Of a stretch of DNA of 64,000 bases, positions 1-8,489 are shown in pieces; within the stretch, counting starts at the first letter, position 1; each line of letters begins with the position of its first letter. The stretch is from the NCBI GenBank assembly GCA_947503265.1, contig CANNDC010000006.1, positions 62,001 to 126,000 of the forward strand, read 5' to 3'. Origin of the DNA: an uncultured Alteromonadaceae bacterium (lineage in GTDB: Bacteria > Pseudomonadota > Gammaproteobacteria > Enterobacterales > Alteromonadaceae). The notes under the pieces were generated by a model, which was not told where the DNA came from, did no database searches, and saw nothing but the letters and a program-made list of their open reading frames with translations. The translations under genes and the position numbers were made by a program.

Positions 1-138
1 GACACAGGAAAATACGTAGAGTAGGGCAGAGCAGATGCAGAAACAGAGAAATGGAGAGGTTTTGGGTAATGCAGAGTTGAGCTAACCGTTTGAATTAATT
101 TGGATTAAATATGACGAAAATTAATCCTTTAGTTTTCA

Positions 139-792
139 CTAACGTCTACCAACATCATCGAAACGTTGGTATTTCCTCTTAAAGAGTAAAATTAAACCGA
201 ACGCTAATAAATGGATTGATAATGGGCTATCAATGTAATAGTGATTTCCACTTAGTTTTATACTAGCAGAGGTAATATTAAAAAGTTCATTATCTGAAAA
301 CAGGGTAAATCCAGTAGCACCTTTGGGCATACTTACATCGAGGGGACCTAATTCAGCTGTCATAAGCACATGGGGTTCAAGTTGAAATATTTTTGTAACA
401 CCACTTTGGAATGTAATGTTGTTTGGGGGGGCTATATTAATTCCAGTAGGTCCTCCGAATTTAAAGTTTTGCCAAACCATAGTTCCAACAAACGTAAATT
501 TAACTTCTATCTTAGTAATGTCTGAAATTTCATAATTACAATTTTTTACAGTACTTGGAGGGGGAACCTCATTAAGTAAAGGTGCAAATTGGAATACTTC
601 CATTCCAGCTCTATTTCCGCCAGGTCGATAATCAGCAGGAAGGCTTCCTGTAACATTAGTTGAGTCGATAGAGCCATAAGTTTTAATATCACAGTGTGAA
701 TGTATCAAAGCGGAATTAGCTTTATTTGAATAGAAACTCGACATCAAAAAGACAAATAGTATCAATGCGAAAAATTTTAAAGCATTTATCAT
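139..792 (-). CDS. Secreted protein of unknown function with C-terminal anchor-like tail
   Basis: I do not recognise the family. The 217-residue product begins with a clear signal peptide (hydrophobic residues about 5-22, then NKANSA). The mature part is rich in beta-prone segments with a few prolines and two cysteines (one near residue 33, one near 85). The C-terminus has a short hydrophobic stretch (about residues 190-206, starting DSPLSIHLL) followed by a basic cluster (KRKYQR). That layout, a motif, one membrane segment and then Arg/Lys, resembles PEP-CTERM-type sorting tails, but the PEP motif itself is absent, so this is tentative. It is transcribed away from the GH2 gene across a 0.7 kb intergenic region. 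A simple envelope-anchored protein is the alternative. Confidence 0.6.
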   Translation of the reverse strand: MINALKFFALILFVFLMSSFYSNKANSALIHSHCDIKTYGSIDSTNVTGSLPADYRPGGNRAGMEVFQFAPLLNEVPPPSTVKNCNYEISDITKIEVKFTFVGTMVWQNFKFGGPTGINIAPPNNITFQSGVTKIFQLEPHVLMTAELGPLDVSMPKGATGFTLFSDNELFNITSASIKLSGNHYYIDSPLSIHLLAFGLILLFKRKYQRFDDVGRR

Positions 793-910
793 AATCCCTC
801 AAAATCAAGCCCGTGCCTGTACAATAAACATACAACCAATATTAGTATAAAGTTCTAATTTTTGCTCAACTACTAAACGCAATTAAAATTAAAAGTTCAA
901 ACAAATTTAG

Positions 911-921
911 CAAACGGTTTG
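911..921. promoter_or_regulatory. LacI-family-like operator candidate
   Basis: CAAACGGTTTG is an 11-bp palindrome containing AAACGGTT, which fits the AANCGNTT core common to LacI/GalR-family operators. A second core match, AACCGTTT, occurs at 84-91, downstream of the orphan secreted gene. No LacI-type regulator is in the window, so the assignment rests on the motif only. Confidence 0.25.
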
Positions 922-1107
922 TATATATTGTTTTTAAGCGTGTCACTTTAAAGATTAGTAAAAGATTCATTTGGCATTTGTTGGGATGGAACAAAGCAAA
1001 CTTCAAAATTAATCTTATCTGGAATTTAAACATATCTTAAAAATCTCCATCTAGCTGACCGTCTTCACAACAAGACAGGGGAATTCATCTCAATATATTA
1101 TATTTAA

Positions 1108-1134
1108 CATAATATACATTATGCGTATATTATG
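1108..1134. promoter_or_regulatory. 10-bp-arm inverted repeat
   Basis: Arms CATAATATAC (1108-1117) and GTATATTATG (1125-1134) are perfect reverse complements around a 7-nt spacer. They lie about 400 bp upstream of the GH2 start. This could be an operator or a transcript hairpin. There is no T-run after it, so an intrinsic terminator is unlikely. Confidence 0.4.
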
Positions 1135-1141
1135 ATTATTC

Positions 1142-1161
1142 AAGATAAAGTCCTTTATCTT
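1142..1161. promoter_or_regulatory. 20-bp near-perfect palindrome
   Basis: AAGATAAAG (1142-1150), TC, then CTTTATCTT (1153-1161): nine-base arms with a 2-nt centre. This close spacing fits a dimeric regulator operator better than a hairpin. It follows directly after the inverted repeat at 1108-1134. Confidence 0.4.
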
Positions 1162-1528
1162 TATATGCTCTGGGCTTTGTAGTTTGCGAGTACTTAGTAC
1201 AATTTGATTAAAAAGTGAAAATTAGACGACTTTAGAATTTCTGATAATTGTATTTGGAATTATGAATTATCTAATTTATATCGAATTAACTCGTGTTGCT
1301 TTTACGCTTTAATATTGGAAATTATTGAACTTCCAAAATTTAAAATCTGAGAAGTTTTGCCGTACATATGACTCAGATTTCAAAATAAGGCACATCAAGA
1401 TTTAAAAAATACATCGATAGATAAAACTAATTTTTAACGATTTATTGCTACTCTTCGCTAGCGGTTAGATTCAATTTAGTGAATGATGAATACCAGAATA
1501 AATAATGTCTTCTTTGTGGATCGAAACC

Positions 1529-4192
1529 ATGATTAAACCCTTTATTGTAATGCTTTCATTTTTAACATTTTCCTTCAGTAATGTTTGCCATGGAGATGAA
1601 TTAAGCATCCCTAGTTTTTCTACAGCGGGTTTTTATGCTGTTCCCTATAGTCCAAGAAAAGTATTCAACTTTAATCCTGGTTGGCGAGTTTATAAAGGTA
1701 GTTTAAAGAACGCTTATGCTATCAACTTTGATGATAGCCAGTGGATAGGAGCAAACTTACCGCATGGAATAGAAACGCTGGGAATCAATGCTAGTGGTGG
1801 TAGAAACTATCAAGGTGATGTTTGGTACAGAAAAGAATTTTATTTGCCAGAATCTAACGGACCAAAAAAGACATTTATTTATTTTGAAGCCATTATGGGA
1901 CATGCACAGGTTTGGTTAAACGGTGCGAAAGTAGCCGAACATTTTGGTGGCTATTTGCCTTTTGCTGTAGATATTAGCGCTGTACCTAGCAAAGATGGTA
2001 AATATGTAATCGCTGTTTTAGCTAATAATGAAAACAATAAGTTGTATCTACCCGGCAAACCGCAAGAAGGGTTAGATTTTACTTACATGGGTGGTATCTA
2101 CCGTGATACTTACCTCATCCAAACATCGAATGTACACGTGTCACTAACAGAACTCAGCGACACTGTGGCTGGAGGCGGTGTTTTTGTGGCTACTCTCGAT
2201 GTTAATAATAATTCGGGCAAAGCTAATGCTGATTTGGTTATAAAAACAGAAGTCATCAATAGCAGCAATAAAGCAAAGGCATTGACGGTACGTTCCGTTT
2301 TAGAGAATGCTGAAAATAAAGAACTTTTTGCGTTTAAACAAGGAATTAAAATCAAGGCAGGTCAACGCCAGCAAATAACACAAGAGGCTTTCGTTAAAAA
2401 CGTTCGCTTATGGCATCCGGATGATCCCTATTTACATTTTATTCGCACGGATATTCTTGAAGGTGGCGACGTTATAGACAGTATGCGCACTCGAATAGGT
2501 ATTCGACTATTCGAAATGCAAGGAGCTGAAGGGCTATTTATCAATAAAAAATGGATAGGTAAAAAGCTCTTAGGCGTAAATAGACATCAAGACTATGCTT
2601 ATGTTGGTAATGCACTCCCTAATTCTGGTCAATGGCGTGACGTAAAACTGTTGAGAGAAGGCGGTAGCAACATCATAAGAGCTGGTCACTACCCAATGGA
2701 TCCTGCTTTTTACGATGCCTGCGATGAATTGGGGATGTTAACCACTACAGCAAACCCTGGCTGGCATTTTTTCAATTTTAATTCGCCCATTTTTGAACAA
2801 CGACTTTATCAGGATACCCGTGATTTAGTCCGGCGAGACCGGAATAGACCTTCAATTTTAATGTGGGAAACGGCTCTCAATGAGACACCCACGCAACCAG
2901 GGCATGCAATGAACACCATGCATAACATTGCCCATGAAGAATTTCCTTTTCCAGGTATGTTTACAGTTACCGATCATCAGGAAGCAGTCAAAGGTGGATT
3001 AGATATTCATTATCATGGAGAAGATCCCAACATCAATTCGTTTAACCGAGAATACGGTGATGGCTATGAAGTTGACAGTTGGAAGTCTCAGAATGCAGCT
3101 ACTAGAGTGCCTCTAGAATGGGGTGAAAAAGCACTATTAAATCAGTCGCTTGTACAGGCTGAATATTTGAGCAATCGCTACCCTACCCCAAAAGTTCGCT
3201 TAGGTGGTGCCATGTGGGCGGGAATCGATCATCAACGAGGTTATCATCCAGATCCATTTTGGGGAGGCCAGCTCAACACTCTGCGACTCCCTAAATACAC
3301 TTATTATTTATACAAAAGCCAATACAGTTCTAACTTTAATTTAGCTGGCATTGAAACAGGGCCAATGTTATTCATTGCACATGAGCTAACTCAAATATCG
3401 CCAAGTGATGTTGTAATATTCTCTAATGTAGATGAAGTAGCTATCAGTTTTTTGGATAAAACCTATGGACCAATAAAACCATCTTCTGATCCGCGCTTTC
3501 AACACTTGCCAAATCCACCTTTCGTATTCAAAGACGTTTACGATTTCACCGATATTCGTTTGGCATTTCGCAAGTTGGCGAATAAAGATAAAAAAGCAAA
3601 ACTAACCGCAAATGGCTACATTGATGGCAAATTGGTTATCTCTGAAGAAAAACGTTACGCACAGCGCACTGCAGCTATAAAGCTATCACTCGATTCACAG
3701 GGAGTTGGCTTATTAGCTGATGGTACTGATTTCGTGCCTGTTCGTGCTTCAATTATTGATGCTCAAGGCGCTAAAAAGGTATTAGCAGTAGATGATGTGT
3801 ATTTTTCTGTCGAAGGACCAGCAGAGATTATTTGTGGGCTTGCTACTGACAATAACCCAGCAGATGTTGAGATGGGCATTGCTAGTGCGCTAGTTAAAAC
3901 CCAGTTGCTACCGGGTACTATCAAAGTTAGTGCATTTGCAGATGGTTTAGAGCCTGACAGTATCACGTTCGAGTCTGTCGCTGCTGCATTACCCCTGCTA
4001 TATGATAGTGATTATCAAACCTCCTCTGTTGTAGAAGATAAAGACAAAATTGAAATAAAAAATAAGGTTGAAGCAAATCAGCCGCCAAATATTAAAGCCC
4101 TGCAGGATGAAATCAAAGAATTAAAACTGCAAATAATAGGTAAGGATCAAAACATCATGAACTTGCGTGGTACAAAAGAAAAATCGAACTAA
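1529..4192 (+). CDS. Secreted glycoside hydrolase family 2 (beta-galactosidase/glucuronidase type)
   Basis: The product is about 887 residues from the ATG at 1529, which starts a classical signal peptide (MIKPFIVMLSFLTF...CHG); the upstream ATG at 1505 only adds eight non-signal residues. The order is typical GH2: N-terminal sugar-binding jelly roll with a W-Y-R-K-E segment, immunoglobulin-like domain, then TIM barrel. The likely acid/base Glu is in WETALNE (about residue 452) and the likely nucleophile in REYGD (about residue 508). A C-terminal Ig-like domain (ADGTDFVPVRASI) follows. The last ~40 residues form a predicted coiled coil (LQDEIKELKLQI), unusual for this family. The substrate cannot be told. 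It is followed by the CapA-like gene on the same strand. Confidence 0.85.
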   Translation: MIKPFIVMLSFLTFSFSNVCHGDELSIPSFSTAGFYAVPYSPRKVFNFNPGWRVYKGSLKNAYAINFDDSQWIGANLPHGIETLGINASGGRNYQGDVWYRKEFYLPESNGPKKTFIYFEAIMGHAQVWLNGAKVAEHFGGYLPFAVDISAVPSKDGKYVIAVLANNENNKLYLPGKPQEGLDFTYMGGIYRDTYLIQTSNVHVSLTELSDTVAGGGVFVATLDVNNNSGKANADLVIKTEVINSSNKAKALTVRSVLENAENKELFAFKQGIKIKAGQRQQITQEAFVKNVRLWHPDDPYLHFIRTDILEGGDVIDSMRTRIGIRLFEMQGAEGLFINKKWIGKKLLGVNRHQDYAYVGNALPNSGQWRDVKLLREGGSNIIRAGHYPMDPAFYDACDELGMLTTTANPGWHFFNFNSPIFEQRLYQDTRDLVRRDRNRPSILMWETALNETPTQPGHAMNTMHNIAHEEFPFPGMFTVTDHQEAVKGGLDIHYHGEDPNINSFNREYGDGYEVDSWKSQNAATRVPLEWGEKALLNQSLVQAEYLSNRYPTPKVRLGGAMWAGIDHQRGYHPDPFWGGQLNTLRLPKYTYYLYKSQYSSNFNLAGIETGPMLFIAHELTQISPSDVVIFSNVDEVAISFLDKTYGPIKPSSDPRFQHLPNPPFVFKDVYDFTDIRLAFRKLANKDKKAKLTANGYIDGKLVISEEKRYAQRTAAIKLSLDSQGVGLLADGTDFVPVRASIIDAQGAKKVLAVDDVYFSVEGPAEIICGLATDNNPADVEMGIASALVKTQLLPGTIKVSAFADGLEPDSITFESVAAALPLLYDSDYQTSSVVEDKDKIEIKNKVEANQPPNIKALQDEIKELKLQIIGKDQNIMNLRGTKEKSN

Positions 4193-4219
4193 GTGAAAGC
4201 AAAATAAGATAAACCACAT

Positions 4220-4231
4220 GTTACGCGTAAC
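4220..4231. promoter_or_regulatory. 12-bp perfect palindrome
   Basis: GTTACGCGTAAC lies in the gap between the GH2 and CapA-like genes, about 115 bp before the latter's start. It is self-complementary without a spacer, so it is more likely a protein-binding site than a hairpin. The regulator is unknown. Confidence 0.3.
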
Positions 4232-4344
4232 CCTTTAAAGGTAAGGACCGTATAGCCTAGCTGTATAATCTCTGTTTATTTAAGAATGATAGGTTTATTG
4301 TTCTGTAGATATACTTGATTCAAAGAATCAAAGGGTTTTATTCG

Positions 4345-6387
4345 ATGAAAAATATCTGTTTTAGTGTGCTATTGTGTTTGTTATCAATAGCAATCCCGTG
4401 TTTTGCTATGGAATTTGAGGTCACAGGTACTATCGTCGATGAACAAGGCAAAGGGATTCCAAAAGTAAAGATTAGTGTCGCAGAACAAGATTTTTTAACC
4501 AATAATGAGGGTACATACAGTATTAAATTGGCTAACAGGCCACATTTCGCATTTAAACTATCGAAAGATGGTTTTTACAGTATTATCCATACGTTTAGTA
4601 AACACGAACTTAATAATTTTGCTAATTCGTCATCTAGACAAGTGCCCCCTATTTCATTGGTCAACAAAATAAAAGGCAGAACTCTATTCGCTCTGGGTGG
4701 AGACGTTATGATGGGTAGGCGCTATTGGTCTCCTCATTTTGACGACGCTAAGCTAATTCAAGCTAATTCTGTCGAGCAAGACACTAAAGCGATACTGCAA
4801 CATATGCGCCCGTACATGTCATTAGCTGATTTAGCAGTGATTAATCTTGAAACTCAGATTGCAGATGAAGAGCCTAAAACCAAAGCTGCTAAGTCAGTAA
4901 CCTTTATTACTCCCCCAGAGTCTTTAGATGCCTTAATATGGGCGGGAATCGACTATGTATCCTTAGGTAATAATCATACTTTTGATTACCTAGATAACGG
5001 GCTTACTTCAACATTAAAAGAATTGAATAAACGTAAACTGGGTTTTTCTGGTGCTGGGTTGAATGAAAAAGTAGCCCTAGCACCTTTTGTTGCAGACTTG
5101 AATGGAAGTCAGTTTGCTATGCTTGGTTATGTTGGATGGAGTGGCTCAGCTTTACCTTCTCAAACAGCGGAAAAAGATAAAGGTGGTGCAGCGCTAGGCT
5201 CGATGAACAATATCAAAAGCTCTGTGGGCGAAAGTCTGACAAAAGGGTTGCTGCCGATAGTTCAATATCACGGCAGTTTAGAATATTCTGACGAGCCTAC
5301 CTTAGTTACCGAACAAAGATTAAAAGCGGCAATAGATGAAGGCGCGGTATTGGCCCTTGCCCATCATCCGCATGTTGCGCAAGGATTTGAAATTTATAAT
5401 CAAAAATTGATTGCTTATTCAATGGGTAATTTTGCTTTTGATCAGTATTTTTACTCTACACATCACTCGTATATGCTCTACGTTTGGATGGACAGTGAGT
5501 CTTTTCATCGCGCAGAAATAATACCAATCTATGTAAAAGGCTACAAACCAACTCCTGCGACAGATATTAATCGCTATTCGACACTTAAACGGTTGAGCGA
5601 ATTGTCTAAATTACGCAGTACTCAACTAACAAGCTCAGGAGGTCATGGCATAATCACGCCATTACCTAGAATACCTGATAGTAAAACTAAACAAATCTCA
5701 AAAAGTGTGTCTGAAAGTAAGCTGGCACACTTATACGATCTTCCGTGGCAATACCAAATTAGTCGCATTGATGTGCCCGACGATATTAGCTACCGTTTAG
5801 GCGTTGTGCTTTCTAATGGTGGCGATTTTGAGAACCACGCTAGTTTTAACGCCAATGAGAGAGGACGGCTAATTACATCTGATAATCATAAAATTCTGGC
5901 TAGTCCAGACAACTCATGGTTATCGTTAAACTTATCTGATGAGCCTGCGTGGTTTGGTATGCAGTATTTTAGACGAGTTTATAATGCCGATTCGCCATCA
6001 AGTGTGAGTTTTAAAGTAAACTCCAATAAACCCGCTTCCATAAATGTGTATTGGCAAGGTAGAAAGACCCGAGACAAATTGTTTGATGCGCTGAATTCAG
6101 GACAAAAACATCTTATTGGTACCTTTGAATACCAACCTAATGGCTGGCAAGAGGTCGTATTTGATTTTAATTCACCCAGAATTGGCTATAGAAGCTATCG
6201 CGTGTTGCTAGAAATTAACGGTGAAGAACAACAGCTAGAACTAGATGATTTTGCACTTATTGAATGGCAAACCGCCTATACTCAAAGCCCTACCCCTCCT
6301 CGGCTAAGTACGCTGGCCAAACAAGCTTCATACATTGGCTTTAATAAAGAAATGACTGGGAAAATACAACTAAATTTGTCGCACTAG
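4345..6387 (+). CDS. Secreted CapA-family (PGA_cap) metallophosphoesterase-fold protein
   Basis: The start is taken at the ATG at 4345, which opens a signal peptide (MKNICFSVLLCLLSIAIPCFA); the track start at 4315 adds ten residues without signal character. Residues about 22-100 form a carboxypeptidase-regulatory-like (CarboxypepD) beta-sandwich. Residues about 115-400 are a CapA/PGA_cap domain with the calcineurin-like metal motifs GGDVMMGRR, INLETQ, LGNNHTFDY, YHG and LAHHPHV. About 230 further residues look like a carbohydrate-binding or galactose-binding-like sandwich. CapA/PgsA proteins are linked to poly-gamma-glutamate, but this copy stands next to D-glutamate catabolic genes rather than capB/capC synthesis genes. 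Its 3' end overlaps that of dgcA by 4 nt, tail to tail. Confidence 0.8.
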   Translation: MKNICFSVLLCLLSIAIPCFAMEFEVTGTIVDEQGKGIPKVKISVAEQDFLTNNEGTYSIKLANRPHFAFKLSKDGFYSIIHTFSKHELNNFANSSSRQVPPISLVNKIKGRTLFALGGDVMMGRRYWSPHFDDAKLIQANSVEQDTKAILQHMRPYMSLADLAVINLETQIADEEPKTKAAKSVTFITPPESLDALIWAGIDYVSLGNNHTFDYLDNGLTSTLKELNKRKLGFSGAGLNEKVALAPFVADLNGSQFAMLGYVGWSGSALPSQTAEKDKGGAALGSMNNIKSSVGESLTKGLLPIVQYHGSLEYSDEPTLVTEQRLKAAIDEGAVLALAHHPHVAQGFEIYNQKLIAYSMGNFAFDQYFYSTHHSYMLYVWMDSESFHRAEIIPIYVKGYKPTPATDINRYSTLKRLSELSKLRSTQLTSSGGHGIITPLPRIPDSKTKQISKSVSESKLAHLYDLPWQYQISRIDVPDDISYRLGVVLSNGGDFENHASFNANERGRLITSDNHKILASPDNSWLSLNLSDEPAWFGMQYFRRVYNADSPSSVSFKVNSNKPASINVYWQGRKTRDKLFDALNSGQKHLIGTFEYQPNGWQEVVFDFNSPRIGYRSYRVLLEINGEEQQLELDDFALIEWQTAYTQSPTPPRLSTLAKQASYIGFNKEMTGKIQLNLSH

Positions 6388-6407
6388 CTTGAAAATAACG
6401 CTAGTGC
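6381..6407. terminator. Convergent hairpin spanning both stop codons
   Basis: GCACTAGC (6381-6388) and GCTAGTGC (6400-6407) are perfect 8-bp arms with an 11-nt loop. They cover the overlapping stop codons of the CapA-like gene and dgcA. The plus-strand side is followed by TTCACTATTTT, a weak T-rich tail. Probably a bidirectional terminator. Confidence 0.5.
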
Positions 6408-7409
6408 TTCACTATTTTGCTTTCCCATGCCCCATAAATTTTGAGGAATAGCGGACATTCTGCCATGATCAAAGCGAAATGGGTTTTTGCGATCTTCGGC
6501 AACCAAGAGTGGTCCATCTAGATCGACATAATCAGCCATGCCACATAACGTATATGCGGGCGCCATCGCAAGAGAACTACCCACCATGCACCCAACCATT
6601 ATTTCAAAATTAAGTGCTTTTGCTTGCTTAACCATTTGAACAGCCTCTGTAAGGCCGCCTGATTTGTCTAATTTGATATTGATAGCGTCATATTTGCTGC
6701 GAAGATTTTGTAAATCTGATGCAACATGCAGTGATTCATCTGCACAAAGAGGAATAGGAGAACTAAATCCCTGTAGATCATCATCCTGATCTGCGGGTAA
6801 AGGTTGTTCAATCAGTGCGACATTACAATTTTTCAGCGGCGTCAAAATCCGCTGCAATATGCCGATATGCCAGCCTTCATTGGCATCAATAATAAATCGA
6901 CTTTTAGGACAGACCTCATGAATAGCTTGCATCTTTTCAACAACAGAATCGCCATCTAATTTCACTTTTATAAGCGGCGGATCATTGAGCTTTTTTGCTG
7001 CGGCTTGCATCGCATCCCTTGTATCAATGCTAATGGTTTGTGCAGTAATACAAGAATTAATTGGCGGAATACCAATCAACTCGTTGACTGTTTTGGACTG
7101 AATTTGTGCTTGTAAATCCCACATAGCACAATCCAATGCGTTTCTAGCCGATCCGGCAGGAAGCAAACTATGAAGCAGGCTATGTTGTTCAATGCTTGAT
7201 ATTTCTTCCGCGACTTTCCACAATTGTTGACTCACGCTTTCAATTGTTTCGCCATAGCGACCATAAGGCACAGCTTCGCCCCACCCTATATTTGTTCCAT
7301 CACTGACAACAACAACTATGACTTCTGCTGTTGTTTTTGCTCCTCTTGAGATCCTAAATATCTGCGCTAAGGGCAATGAATGATGAAATGCTTTAATCGT
7401 TAATTTCAT
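6384..7409 (-). CDS. dgcA: Enolase-superfamily epimerase, N-acetyl-D-glutamate racemase type (DgcA-like)
   Basis: The 341-residue protein is a muconate-lactonising/dipeptide-epimerase-type enolase-superfamily member. The K-x-K pair (K148, K150 in KVKLDG), metal ligands D175 (IDANEGW), E201 (IEQPLP) and D224 (ADES), and the opposing base K246 (NIKLDKSGG) are all present. L-Ala-D/L-Glu epimerases share this signature. However, the gene overlaps a DUF1611 gene by 4 nt. In marine proteobacteria that pair is known as DgcN/DgcA, converting D-Glu to N-acetyl-D-Glu and then N-acetyl-L-Glu. The dgcA assignment therefore rests on context; a dipeptide epimerase is the alternative. Confidence 0.78.
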   Translation of the reverse strand: MKLTIKAFHHSLPLAQIFRISRGAKTTAEVIVVVVSDGTNIGWGEAVPYGRYGETIESVSQQLWKVAEEISSIEQHSLLHSLLPAGSARNALDCAMWDLQAQIQSKTVNELIGIPPINSCITAQTISIDTRDAMQAAAKKLNDPPLIKVKLDGDSVVEKMQAIHEVCPKSRFIIDANEGWHIGILQRILTPLKNCNVALIEQPLPADQDDDLQGFSSPIPLCADESLHVASDLQNLRSKYDAINIKLDKSGGLTEAVQMVKQAKALNFEIMVGCMVGSSLAMAPAYTLCGMADYVDLDGPLLVAEDRKNPFRFDHGRMSAIPQNLWGMGKQNSEALALFSS

Positions 7410-8404
7410 AAGAAGTTATCTAATATACCGTCGAGTTTATGGCGAAAAGGATCAGCAACCGGCAAGCCAAGCTGTTTGGAAATAGCATCACATTGCTCCT
7501 GTGCTTGATCTTCAGGCAAAGCAGACGTATTAATTGAAATTCCCACGACTTCAGCATTGGGATTTGTCAATTTTGCAGCGGCTTCATTTAGGCTGATAGT
7601 TTGCTCAAGTGTAGGCAATTCATATTCTTTCAATCCTCGCATATGCTGTCTTCCAAATGCATGACAAACTACTATCGCATCGGGTTGTGCACCGTGTAAT
7701 AACCCTAAACTTACTCCAGCAAACGCGGGGTGAGATAAAGATCCTTGACCTTCAATGATATCCCAATGATTATCATTATTGTCCGGAGATAGGGCCTCAA
7801 CTGCACCAGATATGAAATCAGAAACTACACAATCGATTGCGACTCCAGCTCCGCTGATTAGAATTCCGCACTGTCCCGTAGCTCTAAACGTACAGGTTTG
7901 TTGTCGCTTTTCCATCGCTCTTTGTAAACTGAGTGATGTGTACATTTTGCCAACAGAGCAATCTGTACCTACCGTTAGTACTCGTTTACCAGAGCGTTTT
8001 CTACCAGTGCCAGTCTTGAATTTATCACTAGGATGACGAATATCAGTCAGTTTGCGATTCAAGCTATTAGCTTTGTTTACAATAGGATCGAAATTAGTGA
8101 GCTTTTCATGTAAGCCACTGATAATGTCGAGGCCAACATCCATCGCTTCCAAAATGGCTGGGATCCAAGCTGGATCTAACGTACCGCCACTATTTGCGAA
8201 TCCCAAAACAAAGCTTTTAGCGCCCGCATTTGCGCCCTCCTGAATTCCCATTTTACTGAGCCCAGTTGTTACCGTGCATCCTGGCAACGCAAATTCGCCA
8301 ACGCATTGATCGGGACACCAATCTGCCGCGCTCCGAGCCATTTTAATGCTGAGCGGATCGGTTGCATCGCCAATAAATAGCAGATAAGGAGGTGAAATAT
8401 TCAT
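7406..8404 (-). CDS. dgcN: DUF1611 family, D-glutamate N-acetyltransferase type (DgcN-like)
   Basis: The 332-residue protein belongs to DUF1611, with a Rossmann-like N-terminal domain and a P-loop domain. The loop is GTDCSVGK (about G146-K153) and a later conserved segment reads IEGQGSLSHPAFAGVSLGLLHG. Family members characterised as DgcN acetylate the amino group of D-glutamate for the next enzyme, DgcA. It is translationally coupled to dgcA by a 4-nt overlap and sits 85 bp downstream of a LysR regulator gene on the same strand. Which acyl donor is used cannot be read from sequence. Confidence 0.78.
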   Translation of the reverse strand: MNISPPYLLFIGDATDPLSIKMARSAADWCPDQCVGEFALPGCTVTTGLSKMGIQEGANAGAKSFVLGFANSGGTLDPAWIPAILEAMDVGLDIISGLHEKLTNFDPIVNKANSLNRKLTDIRHPSDKFKTGTGRKRSGKRVLTVGTDCSVGKMYTSLSLQRAMEKRQQTCTFRATGQCGILISGAGVAIDCVVSDFISGAVEALSPDNNDNHWDIIEGQGSLSHPAFAGVSLGLLHGAQPDAIVVCHAFGRQHMRGLKEYELPTLEQTISLNEAAAKLTNPNAEVVGISINTSALPEDQAQEQCDAISKQLGLPVADPFRHKLDGILDNFL

Positions 8405-8469
8405 TTATAACCCCTTCTAGGAAATAAAATATTCATGATAAGTGAAAGTAAATTTTTTTATATAAGGAT

Positions 8470-8482
8470 AACTTTCGAAGTT
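8470..8482. promoter_or_regulatory. Palindrome between lysR-type gene and dgcN
   Basis: AACTT-TCG-AAGTT lies about 70 bp upstream of dgcN and just past the LysR stop. A second promoter for dgcN here is possible: on the minus strand the DNA downstream of it is very AT-rich (TATAAAAAAATTT). The site differs from the two 15-bp boxes at 11247 and 11395. Confidence 0.3.
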
Positions 8483-8489
8483 CATAACG

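Larger units (their letters stand above)
793..1528. other. Long AT-rich intergenic region with several inverted repeats
   Basis: This 0.7 kb stretch separates the divergent secreted-protein gene (minus) and the GH2 gene (plus). I see no plausible ORF in it. It holds two good inverted repeats (1108-1134 and 1142-1161) and a LacI-family-like half-palindrome at 911-921, listed separately. A divergent regulatory region is the simplest reading. A small RNA cannot be excluded. Confidence 0.5.

Noticed and set aside
1..138. Purine-rich start of the window as part of a gene
   Set aside because: No open frame of useful length or recognisable motif beyond a LacI-like core at 84-91.
4345..6387. Poly-gamma-glutamate capsule synthesis operon
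   Set aside because: No capB/pgsB ligase or capC/pgsC gene nearby; the CapA-like protein alone does not support synthesis.
6384..7409. Naming the enolase-superfamily enzyme simply L-Ala-D/L-Glu epimerase
   Set aside because: Residues fit both, but the 4-nt coupled DUF1611 gene and nearby D-amino-acid genes favour the DgcA role; the alternative is stated in the entry.
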